Below are positions 52,161 through 60,382 of a stretch of 64,000 bases of DNA, piece by piece (position 1 is the first letter of the stretch; the number at the start of each line of letters is the position of its first letter). Both the position numbers and the translations under genes were made by a program. The stretch covers positions 1,685,001 through 1,749,000 of the forward strand of contig NZ_CP020104.1 in the NCBI RefSeq assembly GCF_002056795.1. Direction: 5' to 3'. The notes beneath the pieces were generated by a model that saw nothing but the letters and a program-made list of their open reading frames with translations, searched no databases and had not been told where the DNA came from. Origin of the DNA: Spirosoma aerolatum. Lineage in GTDB: Bacteria > Bacteroidota > Bacteroidia > Cytophagales > Spirosomataceae.

Positions 52161-52415
52161 ATGACTTACTATTTCTATACGTATTACCGTAATCCTAAAA
52201 TTACACTTCATCGGGCCGATTGCGGCTTTTGTAAGAAAGGCAAGGGGATGCAAACTGCACGCTCGCATAACGGAACCGGCCGCTGGCGAGGTAGCTATTC
52301 GCAATTTGAGCAGGCTGTCGAAGCAGCCCGGCTCCTCAGCGAGCAGATGGGCGTAGAACCCACCTATTGCCAGCGATGCTTACCCGATCAGGGAAGTGTA
52401 TCGCTCAAAAACTAA
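52161..52415 (+). CDS. Small Cys-containing hypothetical protein
   Basis: ATG 52161 gives 84 residues (ATG 52125 would add 12). It starts MTYYFYTYYRNPKITLHRAD and has two CxxC pairs (CGFCKKGKG, YCQRCLP) 50 residues apart, probably a zinc site, plus a helix with SQFEQAVEAARLLSEQMG. Similar short proteins seem common in Bacteroidota but have no assigned role. It lies just downstream of the LytTR operon behind copy 2 of the 61-bp element, so it may belong to the same regulon. Confidence 0.65.
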   Translation: MTYYFYTYYRNPKITLHRADCGFCKKGKGMQTARSHNGTGRWRGSYSQFEQAVEAARLLSEQMGVEPTYCQRCLPDQGSVSLKN

Positions 52416-52444
52416 GGGTACTGCTTATCCGAACACCAACGGCT

Positions 52445-52487
52445 AAAGCCTGAACTTACTGAGTTTATTCAGGAAAGTTCAGGCTTT
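52445..52487 (+). terminator. Terminator after small Cys-containing gene
   Basis: AAAGCCTGAACTT (52445-52457) and AAGTTCAGGCTTT (52475-52487) form a 13-bp perfect stem. The following 350 bp to 52837 hold no supported gene. Confidence 0.78.
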
Positions 52488-52837
52488 GTTGTTTATCGAT
52501 CGAAACGGCTCATTGATCGGTGTTTACTAGCCAATCATCTATACGGTTTGTGCATTCGATTGAAAAAGTATTGCTTTAGTTATGCGTTCCTGCCCGAATG
52601 ATGAGGTGATACCTGCAATGGCTGGTGTTCATTACCTGATAAAAGCATACTGTTTGTCCGGAGGTATTTTTAGCCTCAGCAGCACAGAGCCTCAGTCGAT
52701 AGGTAGTGTTATACCCTGGTTCTAACGGATAGCCTAAAAGGAGCATAGCAAGGTCGTCGACTTAATTAAAACTAGTTGCACAGTAAATAAAGCCTCTGTT
52801 TTCTTTTTCTTTCAAAGCCGTTAACCGATTGTTAATC

Positions 52838-53878
52838 ATGAAAAATCAGTCAACCCGTCGTCAGTTTTTAGGAGCCGCAGCTACGCTTGTTGCAGGGGCT
52901 ACTGTTGGTAGTAATCGTTTGTTTGGGGCTCCGGCTCTTATACGTAGCCTGGGAGATAAGCCTAATTCCCTGATCGATGGTGTACAGATCGGGACCATTA
53001 CGTATTCGTTTCGGGATATGCCCGACCAAAGTGCCGAAGCTACGCTCCAATATGTGCTGGATTCCGGGATAAGTGCCATTGAATTGATGGGCGGACCAGC
53101 CGAATCGTTTGCGGGTGCTCCAAAAAATACCCTTGATATGCGGTCTATTTTCCCACTAATGCGGAAACGTGCCGAGAAACAGGAACTTACCGAAGATGAG
53201 CAGAAAAAACTGGCTGAGTTCGATGCGCAGCGAAAAGCGTATCAGGCCGAAGTAGCCAAGTGGCGGCTTTCGGCACCCATGGCTAAGTTTGAGCAATTAC
53301 GGAAAATGTATAACCAAGCTGGAGTGAAAATTTATGGCTTCAAGCCTGATGCTTTTGGTATGCAAAATTCCGATGCAGAAATTGAATACGGTATGAGAGC
53401 AGCTAAGTTGTTGGGTGCCAATCAGGTAACGCTCGAGCATCCTGCTAATGACGCTCACACGCTGAGATTAGGCAAACTGGCCGAAAAACATGGTATAAAA
53501 GTCGGGTATCACGGGCATGAGCAGCAAACGCCAACGTTCTGGGATACTGCCCTGGCTCAATCCCCCGCCAATGCCATTAACTTCGATCTGGGCCATTACG
53601 TGGCAGCTGGTAACCCTGATCCCTTGATCTTCCTGAAGCAAAAGCATGACCGAATTGCGAGTATGCACATCAAAGACCGCCAAACGGCCGATCATGGTAA
53701 AGGGAATCTGGCCTGGGGGCAGGGCGACACGCCGTTACGGCAGGTATTACAATTGATGCGTGAGCAAAAGTACTCCTTCCCGGCAGCTGTTGAGCTGGAA
53801 TACAAAATTCCAGAGGGCTCAAACTCTGTGAAAGAAGTGAAAAAATGCGTTGAGTATTGCCGGAACGCACTGAGCTAG
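52838..53878 (+). CDS. Tat-exported sugar phosphate isomerase/epimerase-like TIM barrel
   Basis: ATG 52838 gives 346 residues. The twin-arginine signal (STRRQFLGAAATLVAGATV) is followed by an AP_endonuc_2/xylose-isomerase-like barrel: GTITYSFRDMPDQ, SAIELMGGPAE, LGANQVTLEHPAND, GIKVGYHGHEQQTP, INFDLGHYVAAGNPD, MHIKDR and AVELEYKIPEGS, which carry the metal-binding His, Glu and Asp expected of the fold. Members isomerise or oxidise sugars; exported forms are frequent next to carbohydrate loci in this phylum. An insertion of charged residues (about 105-145, EKQELTEDEQKKLAEF) looks like a helical arm. Substrate unknown. Confidence 0.88.
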   Translation: MKNQSTRRQFLGAAATLVAGATVGSNRLFGAPALIRSLGDKPNSLIDGVQIGTITYSFRDMPDQSAEATLQYVLDSGISAIELMGGPAESFAGAPKNTLDMRSIFPLMRKRAEKQELTEDEQKKLAEFDAQRKAYQAEVAKWRLSAPMAKFEQLRKMYNQAGVKIYGFKPDAFGMQNSDAEIEYGMRAAKLLGANQVTLEHPANDAHTLRLGKLAEKHGIKVGYHGHEQQTPTFWDTALAQSPANAINFDLGHYVAAGNPDPLIFLKQKHDRIASMHIKDRQTADHGKGNLAWGQGDTPLRQVLQLMREQKYSFPAAVELEYKIPEGSNSVKEVKKCVEYCRNALS

Positions 53879-53901
53879 TTCTAGTGAGTGTTGCATACTA
53901 C

Positions 53902-53935
53902 ATAGCCCCAATAAAGTCGACTTTATTGGGGCTAT
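53902..53935 (+). terminator. Perfect 34-bp palindrome, terminator
   Basis: ATAGCCCCAATAAAGTC and its exact complement meet at GTCGAC; 24 bp after the isomerase-like stop, followed by TTGGTTTT. Confidence 0.78.
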
Positions 53936-54172
53936 TTGGTTTTATAGAAGCCCCCAATCGCTACACGTTTCTAACCGGATAATTGAAAGGCTACACGACA
54001 GGGTTAGTCACTAGCTGATTAGATAACTTATTCATAACTTACTTTATCGATACCATTCGTGTTTTTGATACCTAGATAGGGTTTGGGGTTAATATGATAC
54101 ATTTTGTTACTTTTTTAAAAAGTCAAGTCAAACACATACTAGCATTTGTATAGAGCCGTTTACTTGTACTTT

Positions 54173-54301
54173 ATGAAATCATTTTTGTTGTTTTTGCTAT
54201 TCTGGGTGCGGTTCGGCATTTATCTACCTGTAATCGTCCTGCTATTTTTTATACTGCTTATTCGGGCTTTACGCATTCTGACCTCCAACGAGCCAGCATG
54301 A
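54173..54301 (+). CDS. Single-span membrane peptide 1 (42 aa)
   Basis: ATG 54173, TGA 54299-54301. The peptide has MKSFLLFLLFWVRFGIYL, a hydrophobic run to FFILLI and a short basic then polar tail (RALRILTSNEPA). One or two membrane passages, charged residues kept to the tail as in real membrane peptides. It is the first of three such frames in a row on the same strand. No family is recognised; possibilities are a small subunit of a membrane complex or a type I toxin-like peptide. Confidence 0.5.
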   Translation: MKSFLLFLLFWVRFGIYLPVIVLLFFILLIRALRILTSNEPA

Positions 54302-54384
54302 TATTGGCAAAGCTTGTATGAATTATCCTGGTTTTTGTTTAGTTTAGCATCTATCAAGCTGATAACGACTAGTTTCTCCATACC

Positions 54385-54492
54385 ATGAAGCGTAAAAACT
54401 GGCTACCCCTGCCTGGCCCCTGGACCGTCGTCCTGTTGATCTCCCTCGCCCTGTTCTATTTTTTCATTTCCTTTTTGCTAAAACTGTTCTAG
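54385..54492 (+). CDS. Single-span membrane peptide 2 (35 aa)
   Basis: ATG 54385, TAG 54490-54492. MKRKNWLPLPGPW, then one hydrophobic span (TVVLLISLALFYFFISFLL) ending KLF. Basic N-terminus, so the N-terminal side is probably cytoplasmic. It resembles the next peptide (MKR start, PW before the span, LF in the span), which suggests duplication. A small GATAAA...TTTATC hairpin follows at 54497-54513. Confidence 0.55.
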   Translation: MKRKNWLPLPGPWTVVLLISLALFYFFISFLLKLF

Positions 54493-54615
54493 GTCAGATA
54501 AAGTAATTTTATCAATTGGTTGTTTATTTAAATTTCGGTAACTTTTAGTGGTTGAAATTTGAAATATTAGTTTCATTTGATATGTTCGTGCGAAACTCTT
54601 AATCGTCAACGTATT

Positions 54616-54723
54616 ATGAAACGCTCTCTTCCAAAGCGAAAGCTTCGTTTTGATCCCTGGCTTCTGGTCATCGCTTTCTCGATCACGCTTTTCTGGTACA
54701 TCGCCAGCAAATACTTAGAGTAG
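54616..54723 (+). CDS. Single-span membrane peptide 3 (35 aa)
   Basis: ATG 54616, TAG 54721-54723. MKRSLPKRKLRFDPW, then one span (LLVIAFSITLFWYIA) and the tail SKYLE. Same length and layout as peptide 2: basic N-terminal arm, Pro-Trp at the membrane edge, a Leu-Phe pair inside the span. The 123-bp gap before it is AT-rich and may hold its own promoter. Confidence 0.55.
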   Translation: MKRSLPKRKLRFDPWLLVIAFSITLFWYIASKYLE

Positions 54724-55179
54724 CAGCACTTACGTCCACCCAGACCATTTCGGTACAGGCTCTTGACAAGAGCTACTGGAAAACTACTTTATGCCTGTCT
54801 CTATGGTAAAGGCCCTTCGGTCGGTGGAGGAAATCTACGCGTGACTGACTTCGACGATAAAACTTGGATTTACGGTACGTTCATCGTTCAGCCAGCGGGT
54901 AGGTTCGACATGGCGCAGTCGAGTAATCTGCTGGGTACGGTCGATATTCGGGATGTATTCCGCGTCCGACGGACCCATTGATCGGCCGCTAGCATTGCCA
55001 GGAGCGTTTCATTGATTTTCCGCTGCTTCCTATTTCAGTCGGTTCATCAAACAGAAAACAGCGTTAGCCCGGCGGATCATCGGACAATGACCCGTGAAAT
55101 GTACCAGTAATACCGAAGAATGTGTTTCAACTGTCTGTGAGGTGCGCTGTAGCTTTGCCCCATCATAAACAGATGAACC
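54724..55179. other. Gap before SDR gene without a supported gene
   Basis: A 72-codon frame (54763-54981, including TWIYGTFIVQPAGRFDM) is open but resembles nothing known and lacks a good start, so it is not called; it may be a gene remnant. The remainder leads into the SDR promoter at about 55150. Confidence 0.45.
55150..55157 (+). promoter_or_regulatory. Candidate -7 promoter element for SDR gene
   Basis: TAGCTTTG matches TAnnTTTG and lies 22 bp before the ATG. The upstream -33 region shows only GTTTC, so the match is partial. Confidence 0.42.
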
Positions 55180-55917
55180 ATGAAAACAGTACTGATTACT
55201 GGTGCGAACAAAAGCATCGGTTTTGAAACTGCCCGGCAGTTGTTACAAAAAGGTTACTACGTTTACCTGGGTAGTCGTGACCCTCAAAAAGGCGAACAGG
55301 CAGTTGAGCAATTAAAGTCGGAAGGATGGGACAGCGTCGAGCCAATCACGATTGATGTTGATAATCCTGACTCTCTAAAGGCCGCTCGTGCGGCATTGGG
55401 ACAGAAGATTAAGGTTTTGGACGTTCTTATCAATAATGCCGGCATCAGTGGTGGTTTTCCTCAAACAGCCCTGAACACAGATATCAGTGTATTCAGACAG
55501 GTGTTTGAAACCAACGTATTTGGCGTTGTCAGCACCACACAGGTTTTTATCGACTTGCTGAAAGCATCGCCAGAGCCTAGGATTGTCAACGTTACGTCGG
55601 GTCTGGGGTCGCTCACGCTGCACAGCGACCCTAACTGGAAGTATTATCATGTAAAAGGGGCTTGTTACCCAGCTTCTAAAGCCGCCCTGAATGCCTATAC
55701 CATTGTACTGGCCTATGAACTGCGCGACACACCATTTAAGGTCAATGCAGTCGATCCAGGGTATACCGCTACCGACTTCAATCACCACCGTGGGCCGGGT
55801 ACTGTGGCTGATGCAGCCGCCCGATTGGTAAAAGCAGCTACGCTAGAATCAGACGCGCCAACAGGGCAGTTTTTTAGTGACGACAATGACCCTGATACAG
55901 GAATAAGTCCCTGGTAA
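55180..55917 (+). CDS. Short-chain dehydrogenase/reductase
   Basis: 245 residues, classical SDR. NAD(P)-binding LITGANKSIGFETARQLL, LINNAGISGG, the active-site Ser in VNVTSGLGSL and the YxxxK pair in CYPASKAALNAY are all present, with VDPGYTATDFN after them. The arginine-like SRDPQKGE after the second strand suggests NADP preference. It would reduce a carbonyl compound in the cytosol; the substrate is unknown. It is intact, unlike the SDR remnant at 41142. The next gene, an AraC regulator in the same direction, starts 169 bp later. Confidence 0.93.
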   Translation: MKTVLITGANKSIGFETARQLLQKGYYVYLGSRDPQKGEQAVEQLKSEGWDSVEPITIDVDNPDSLKAARAALGQKIKVLDVLINNAGISGGFPQTALNTDISVFRQVFETNVFGVVSTTQVFIDLLKASPEPRIVNVTSGLGSLTLHSDPNWKYYHVKGACYPASKAALNAYTIVLAYELRDTPFKVNAVDPGYTATDFNHHRGPGTVADAAARLVKAATLESDAPTGQFFSDDNDPDTGISPW

Positions 55918-56086
55918 TGGCTTTGTTATGAAAGACTTATGTGCCCTGGCCAGGTTAGGAAAACATAAGGGCACCGCTTTATCGTTCTTCCTTGTATTTT
56001 TACATACCGGCGGATTAGGAATACACTATATAGTTTCGTCCGATGAAACTGGTCAATACAGGTAAGCCAGTGAAAATGTGTGCAAT

Positions 56087-57004
56087 ATGGCTGAGCATCC
56101 ATTCAGAAATTTAATGCCCCTTTCCCCTAAGGAGTTGAGCCTACACCATTTTGGGGCCGAAGGGGTATTAAATCTGTCTGATTTTCAGTTGTTATTTCAC
56201 ATCAATCGGATTGAAGATGTAGTTGCGAAAATCAAATTTCCGCTTGCACCACATCGCAAAACGGTTTATGATTTTATCTTTCTGGCCGAAGGAACAACGG
56301 CCCGTAGCAAAGACCTATATCGATTTGAATTTGGACGTAATACCTTCTTTTTCTTGCCCGCCTTACAGATTTCAGCTCATGAGTATATGAGCGCGGATGC
56401 AAAAGGCTTTTTTTGTCACTTTGATGCCGACCTGATCAATGCCATCTTTCCGAAGGCCCCCTTCTATGATACGTTCCCGTTTTGGCAGTTTTCGGCTAAT
56501 CCACTTGTTACGGTAAATGATACCCTGCGTGAGCCGATTCTGAATATTCTGAATCGGCTTCTTGATGAGTATGAATCCAACCCGTCGCCCAATATGACTA
56601 TTTTGGGGGCTTATTTATTCACCCTCTTTACGGAACTAAGCACGGTAAACCCAACGCCCATCGTAGCCACACAACACTCAGCGCTGCGCTTTACGGAGAA
56701 GTATACGAATCTGCTATCCCGTTATATCTATAGCCATCATAAGGTAACGGACTATGCTTCGATGATGGCCATTACAGCGGATCACCTGAATAAATGCGTT
56801 AAATCGACATTGGGCAAAACAGCACAGGAATTACTAGCCGATATGATCATATTGGAAGCGAAAGTTTTGTTAAAGCAAACGGTTCTGTCGGTCAGTGAGA
56901 TAGCTTTCAAATTTTCAGAAACAAATCCCAGTGACTTCGCCCGCTTTTTTAAAGCTAAAACGGGTTTGACGCCTAAAGAATACCGCCGTCAGGCTATTAG
57001 CTAA
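56087..57004 (+). CDS. AraC-family transcriptional regulator
   Basis: ATG 56087 gives 305 residues (a GTG at 56078 would add three). The N-terminal part (about 1-190) is a cupin-like sensing domain with KTVYDFIFLAEG and FFFLPALQISAHEYM. The C-terminal AraC domain has SRYIYSHHKVTDYASMMAITADHLNKCVKSTLGKT-type helix 1 (ADHLNKCVKS) and helix 2 SEIAFKFSETNPSDFARFFKAKTG. One-component regulators like this often control a nearby enzyme gene; the SDR upstream is the best candidate. The effector is unknown. Confidence 0.92.
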   Translation: MAEHPFRNLMPLSPKELSLHHFGAEGVLNLSDFQLLFHINRIEDVVAKIKFPLAPHRKTVYDFIFLAEGTTARSKDLYRFEFGRNTFFFLPALQISAHEYMSADAKGFFCHFDADLINAIFPKAPFYDTFPFWQFSANPLVTVNDTLREPILNILNRLLDEYESNPSPNMTILGAYLFTLFTELSTVNPTPIVATQHSALRFTEKYTNLLSRYIYSHHKVTDYASMMAITADHLNKCVKSTLGKTAQELLADMIILEAKVLLKQTVLSVSEIAFKFSETNPSDFARFFKAKTGLTPKEYRRQAIS

Positions 57005-57222
57005 TTGGTCGTTGGCTTTACGGTTTTAACTACTCCTACATAATCAGGATTGAGAATTGCCGGATTTTGCATGGTTTGCCTCGTATTGTGCTAATTTTTC
57101 CGGCTATCATTCTATTAGCTTTGTCCGATTTCGTCGATCTAAATCAGCGTGGTTGATAATAACTGCAGGTAGAAGCGAGCGTACTTTCTTTTGATGAATT
57201 ATATAGTTTAACTGAGCACACC

Positions 57223-57259
57223 TAATTAGGGCTTTGGTCGGTGGCCAAAGCCCTAATTA
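57223..57259 (+). promoter_or_regulatory. 15-bp hairpin just before esterase start
   Basis: TAATTAGGGCTTTGG (57223-57237) and CCAAAGCCCTAATTA (57245-57259) form a perfect 15-bp stem with a 7-nt loop, ending 19 bp before the ATG at 57279. It lacks a T-run. It could terminate read-through or shape the mRNA leader of the esterase gene. A TAGCTTTG box (57116-57123) further up is a possible promoter. Confidence 0.6.
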
Positions 57260-57278
57260 CATTCTCCATTTAGCCACT

Positions 57279-58166
57279 ATGATCCGTTTCTCTATTCTAG
57301 CCTGTGTCTGTCTAGTTATTAACACAGTCATTGTGAGCGCCCAGCAGGTTTTCAAACTCTACGAAGGCAGGCCCAAGGGTTCCGAAAGCTGGACATGGAA
57401 CGAGGGAACGAGCACGAATAAAGAGGTGGTGTACAACGTGTCGGAAGCGACCTTAACGGCTTATTTGCCGCCTAAAGAAGCCGCGAACGGTACCGCCGTC
57501 ATCGTAGCACCGGGAGGAGCTTTTCATATTCTGAGCATCAACAACGAAGGTGTCGATGTTGCCAAATGGCTCAACAGCAAAGGTATAGCGGCTTTTGTAC
57601 TTAAATATCGGGTTGTACATAGCTTGACCGATGATCCGGTCAAGGAATTGATGCCCAAAATGCAGGATTTCAAGAAGCTGGACGAAGAAAACGCGCCCGT
57701 TATACCACTGGCGATGGCCGATGGCCTTACAGCCGTAAATTATGTACGCGATCACGCCAAGGGCCTCAACATCGACCCGCAAAAGATTGGGTTTATGGGA
57801 TTTTCGGCAGGTGGGACGTTGACCATGTCGGTTGTGTACAACGCTACTGACAAGAATCGCCCCAACTTTGTAGCGCCTATTTATGCCTACGAACCCGCTG
57901 TTATTGGCTCGACGATTCCAACAGCTAAAACGCCCATTTTTATCGTAGTAGCTGGAGACGACCAGTTGAACATGATGCCCATGAGCATCAGCATCTACAA
58001 AAAATGGTTCGATGCCGGTCAACCTGCCGAGCTACATATCTATGAAAAAGGTGGTCACGGCTTTGGCATGCGGAAGCAGAATCTCCCGGTCGATACGTGG
58101 TATGAACGTTTTGGCGATTGGCTTAGCTTTCAGGGTTTCATGAAAACTCCTGAAAGTCGGCATTAA
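57279..58166 (+). CDS. Secreted alpha/beta hydrolase (BD-FAE/acetyl-xylan-esterase-like)
   Basis: ATG 57279 gives 295 residues with a Sec signal (SILACVCLVINTVIVSAQQ). The alpha/beta-hydrolase core has TAVIVAPGGAFHIL (oxyanion region), the nucleophile elbow GFSAGGTLTM, an Asp in VVAGDDQLNMM and the catalytic His in EKGGHGFGM. Such periplasmic or surface esterases remove acetyl or feruloyl groups from plant polysaccharides. It opens a rightward cluster with GH3 and GH106 genes, so deacetylation of a rhamnose-containing polymer is a reasonable inference. Confidence 0.9.
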   Translation: MIRFSILACVCLVINTVIVSAQQVFKLYEGRPKGSESWTWNEGTSTNKEVVYNVSEATLTAYLPPKEAANGTAVIVAPGGAFHILSINNEGVDVAKWLNSKGIAAFVLKYRVVHSLTDDPVKELMPKMQDFKKLDEENAPVIPLAMADGLTAVNYVRDHAKGLNIDPQKIGFMGFSAGGTLTMSVVYNATDKNRPNFVAPIYAYEPAVIGSTIPTAKTPIFIVVAGDDQLNMMPMSISIYKKWFDAGQPAELHIYEKGGHGFGMRKQNLPVDTWYERFGDWLSFQGFMKTPESRH

Positions 58167-58296
58167 CTATACCCATTACACTGGGGAGGGGAGCCTATCT
58201 TCCTGACCTAGTGCAGAAATTGCGGGCTTTTGCACAACTATTCTTTAGATGATTGAGCGTCAACTGTCTTACAGTAAAGAACTCTAAATCCAATCC

Positions 58297-60303
58297 ATGA
58301 ACTATCTATCGCTGAGTATAATTACCGGCATTCTCTTTACGACCTGTGTGGTTGCCCAAACCCCCAAGCAGCCCATGCTGGGTAAGCGCAGTGTGGCATT
58401 ACTGAATAGTAACGCGTTACAATTCAAGGATCTTAACAAAAACGGTAAGCTTGATCCGTACGAAGACTGGCGATTGCCGGTAGAGAAACGGGTCAATGAC
58501 CTGGTGGCGCAGATGACGCTGGAAGAGAAGATTGGTTTCATGCTCATCAGTACTACACGTATGGCGGGCGACTATTCTTTCCAGCAAAATGCGCCGAAGG
58601 CCGAAATAAGCAGTGGGTTCAATGAGGAAGACCTGGTGCAGCCCAACAATATGTTTACCCGTAAGCCTTTGCCCGTGCCCATGCTGTCGGCGGCTGGTAC
58701 TACGAAAGGGGTAACCCAATTTCACCTGCGTCATTTCATTCTGCGGGCAAATCCATCGGCACGCACCATAGCCGAGTGGTCGAACAACTTACAGGCTCTG
58801 TGCGAAACTACACGACTGGGAATTCCGGCCATTGTGGCCTCCAACCCCAGAAATCATGTGACCATCGATGCCTCAATTGGGTTGAGTGTGGGCACAACGG
58901 CTTTTTCGAAATGGCCGGGCGAGCTTGGTCTTGCCGCCATGCGTGATCTGAAACTAACCCGCGAATTTGCGCAGATTGCGGCTCAGGAATGGGCCTCTGT
59001 CGGGCTTCGGAAAGGGTATATGTACATGGCCGATCTGGCTACGGAACCCCGCTGGCAACGCATCGAAGGTACGTTTGGCGAAGACGCCGACCTGACTGCC
59101 AGTATGATCCGGGAAATCGTGCTGGGTTTTCAGGGGACTGCCCTCAATCCGTTGTCGGTTGCCATGACAACCAAACATTTTCCGGGTGGAGGACCTCAGG
59201 TAGATGGACAGGACTCGCATTTCGACTGGGGGAAGTTTGCCCATTATCCAGGCGGTATGTTCGACTATCATGTTAAGCCTTTCAAAGCGGCTATCGATGC
59301 CGGTACATCGGCCATAATGCCGTATTACTCAGCGCCCAAAGGCAACGGTTTTGAAGAGGTTGGTTTCTCCTATAATAAGGCCATCATTCAGGATTTACTG
59401 CGAAAAAAGCTGGGTTTCAAGGGAATCATCAATTCTGATACCGGCCCCATCGATATGATGCCCTGGGGGGTAGAGAACCTGACGCTACAGCAACGATACC
59501 AAAAAGCGCTGGATGCCGGTGTCGATATTTTTTCAGGAACGGCCGACCCAACGGTACTACTCGAAACGGCCAGAAAAGGGCTGGTCTCCGAAGCCCGAAT
59601 TAATGAATCGGTTAGCCGCCTGTTGCGCGAAAAATTCCTGCTGGGCTTGTTTGAAAACCCTTATGTAGACGTTGACAGAGCCGTACAACTGGTTGGTAGC
59701 GAACCGTTGCAGAAAAAGGCCGACCTGGCGCATCGTAAGTCGATTGTGCTGCTACAGAATGACGCAAAACAGTTACCCATACAGGCCAAAACGAAGGTTT
59801 ATTTTGAAACATACTATGATAACGGCCGGGGTGGCAATGCGGTGCATGTCCATAAGCCAGCCCAGTCGAACAGTAATCTTGAATTTGTGTCGTCGAAAGA
59901 CGAAGCCGATGTGGTACTGCTTTGGTTGATTCCTACGGGTGGAAGTTTGTTTACGGCGGCCGGGAAACCCATTGAGTTGCGTTTGTCGAGACACCATGTC
60001 GATATGAACCATGTCAATGAGCTACTGAAAAGCAAACCGACTGTTCTGGCTATTAATTTTTCGAGCCCGTGGGTACTCGACGAACTGGATGTATCGGCTG
60101 CTAAAACCGTATTGGCTACCTTCGGCACTACGCCCGATGCCCTGCTGGATGTGGTTCGGGGCGTGTATAAACCAACGGGCAAATTGCCGTTTACGATTCC
60201 GGCTTCTGAAAAAGCGGTTGCCGAAAACAAGTCTGACGTTCCTGGCTTTCAGGAAGGTGGCAACTACGCCCGGTTCCGATTTGGTCATGGCTTAAGTTAT
60301 TAG
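58297..60303 (+). CDS. GH3-family glycoside hydrolase
   Basis: 668 residues with a signal peptide (LSLSIITGILFTTCVVAQ). The N-terminal TIM barrel has LVAQMTLEEKIGFML, EPRWQRIEGTFGEDADLTA, TKHFPGGGPQVDGQDSHF and the nucleophile loop GIINSDTGPI (Asp). The alpha/beta sandwich follows with RKSIVLLQNDAKQLPI and PTVLAINFSSPWVLDEL. The protein ends at RFRFGHGLSY, the point where many GH3 enzymes continue into a fibronectin-III domain, which is absent here. Probably a secreted beta-glucosidase- or xylosidase-type enzyme of a plant-polymer pathway; specificity is not readable. Confidence 0.93.
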   Translation: MNYLSLSIITGILFTTCVVAQTPKQPMLGKRSVALLNSNALQFKDLNKNGKLDPYEDWRLPVEKRVNDLVAQMTLEEKIGFMLISTTRMAGDYSFQQNAPKAEISSGFNEEDLVQPNNMFTRKPLPVPMLSAAGTTKGVTQFHLRHFILRANPSARTIAEWSNNLQALCETTRLGIPAIVASNPRNHVTIDASIGLSVGTTAFSKWPGELGLAAMRDLKLTREFAQIAAQEWASVGLRKGYMYMADLATEPRWQRIEGTFGEDADLTASMIREIVLGFQGTALNPLSVAMTTKHFPGGGPQVDGQDSHFDWGKFAHYPGGMFDYHVKPFKAAIDAGTSAIMPYYSAPKGNGFEEVGFSYNKAIIQDLLRKKLGFKGIINSDTGPIDMMPWGVENLTLQQRYQKALDAGVDIFSGTADPTVLLETARKGLVSEARINESVSRLLREKFLLGLFENPYVDVDRAVQLVGSEPLQKKADLAHRKSIVLLQNDAKQLPIQAKTKVYFETYYDNGRGGNAVHVHKPAQSNSNLEFVSSKDEADVVLLWLIPTGGSLFTAAGKPIELRLSRHHVDMNHVNELLKSKPTVLAINFSSPWVLDELDVSAAKTVLATFGTTPDALLDVVRGVYKPTGKLPFTIPASEKAVAENKSDVPGFQEGGNYARFRFGHGLSY

Positions 60304-60382
60304 TTATCTTATTGAGAATGAGTAATTTGACGAAGTCGCCTTGTTCATGCTGCATGATTCTTTCTCCTTTCCTTCCTGATTT

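Noticed and set aside
51513..52304. 263-codon frame on the minus strand
   Set aside because: Covers the LytTR gene and the 61-bp repeat in antisense; no recognisable domain.
54763..54981. 72-codon frame with a protein-like middle (TWIYGTFIVQPAGRF)
   Set aside because: No good start context, no recognised family and unclear frame on both sides; at most a remnant.
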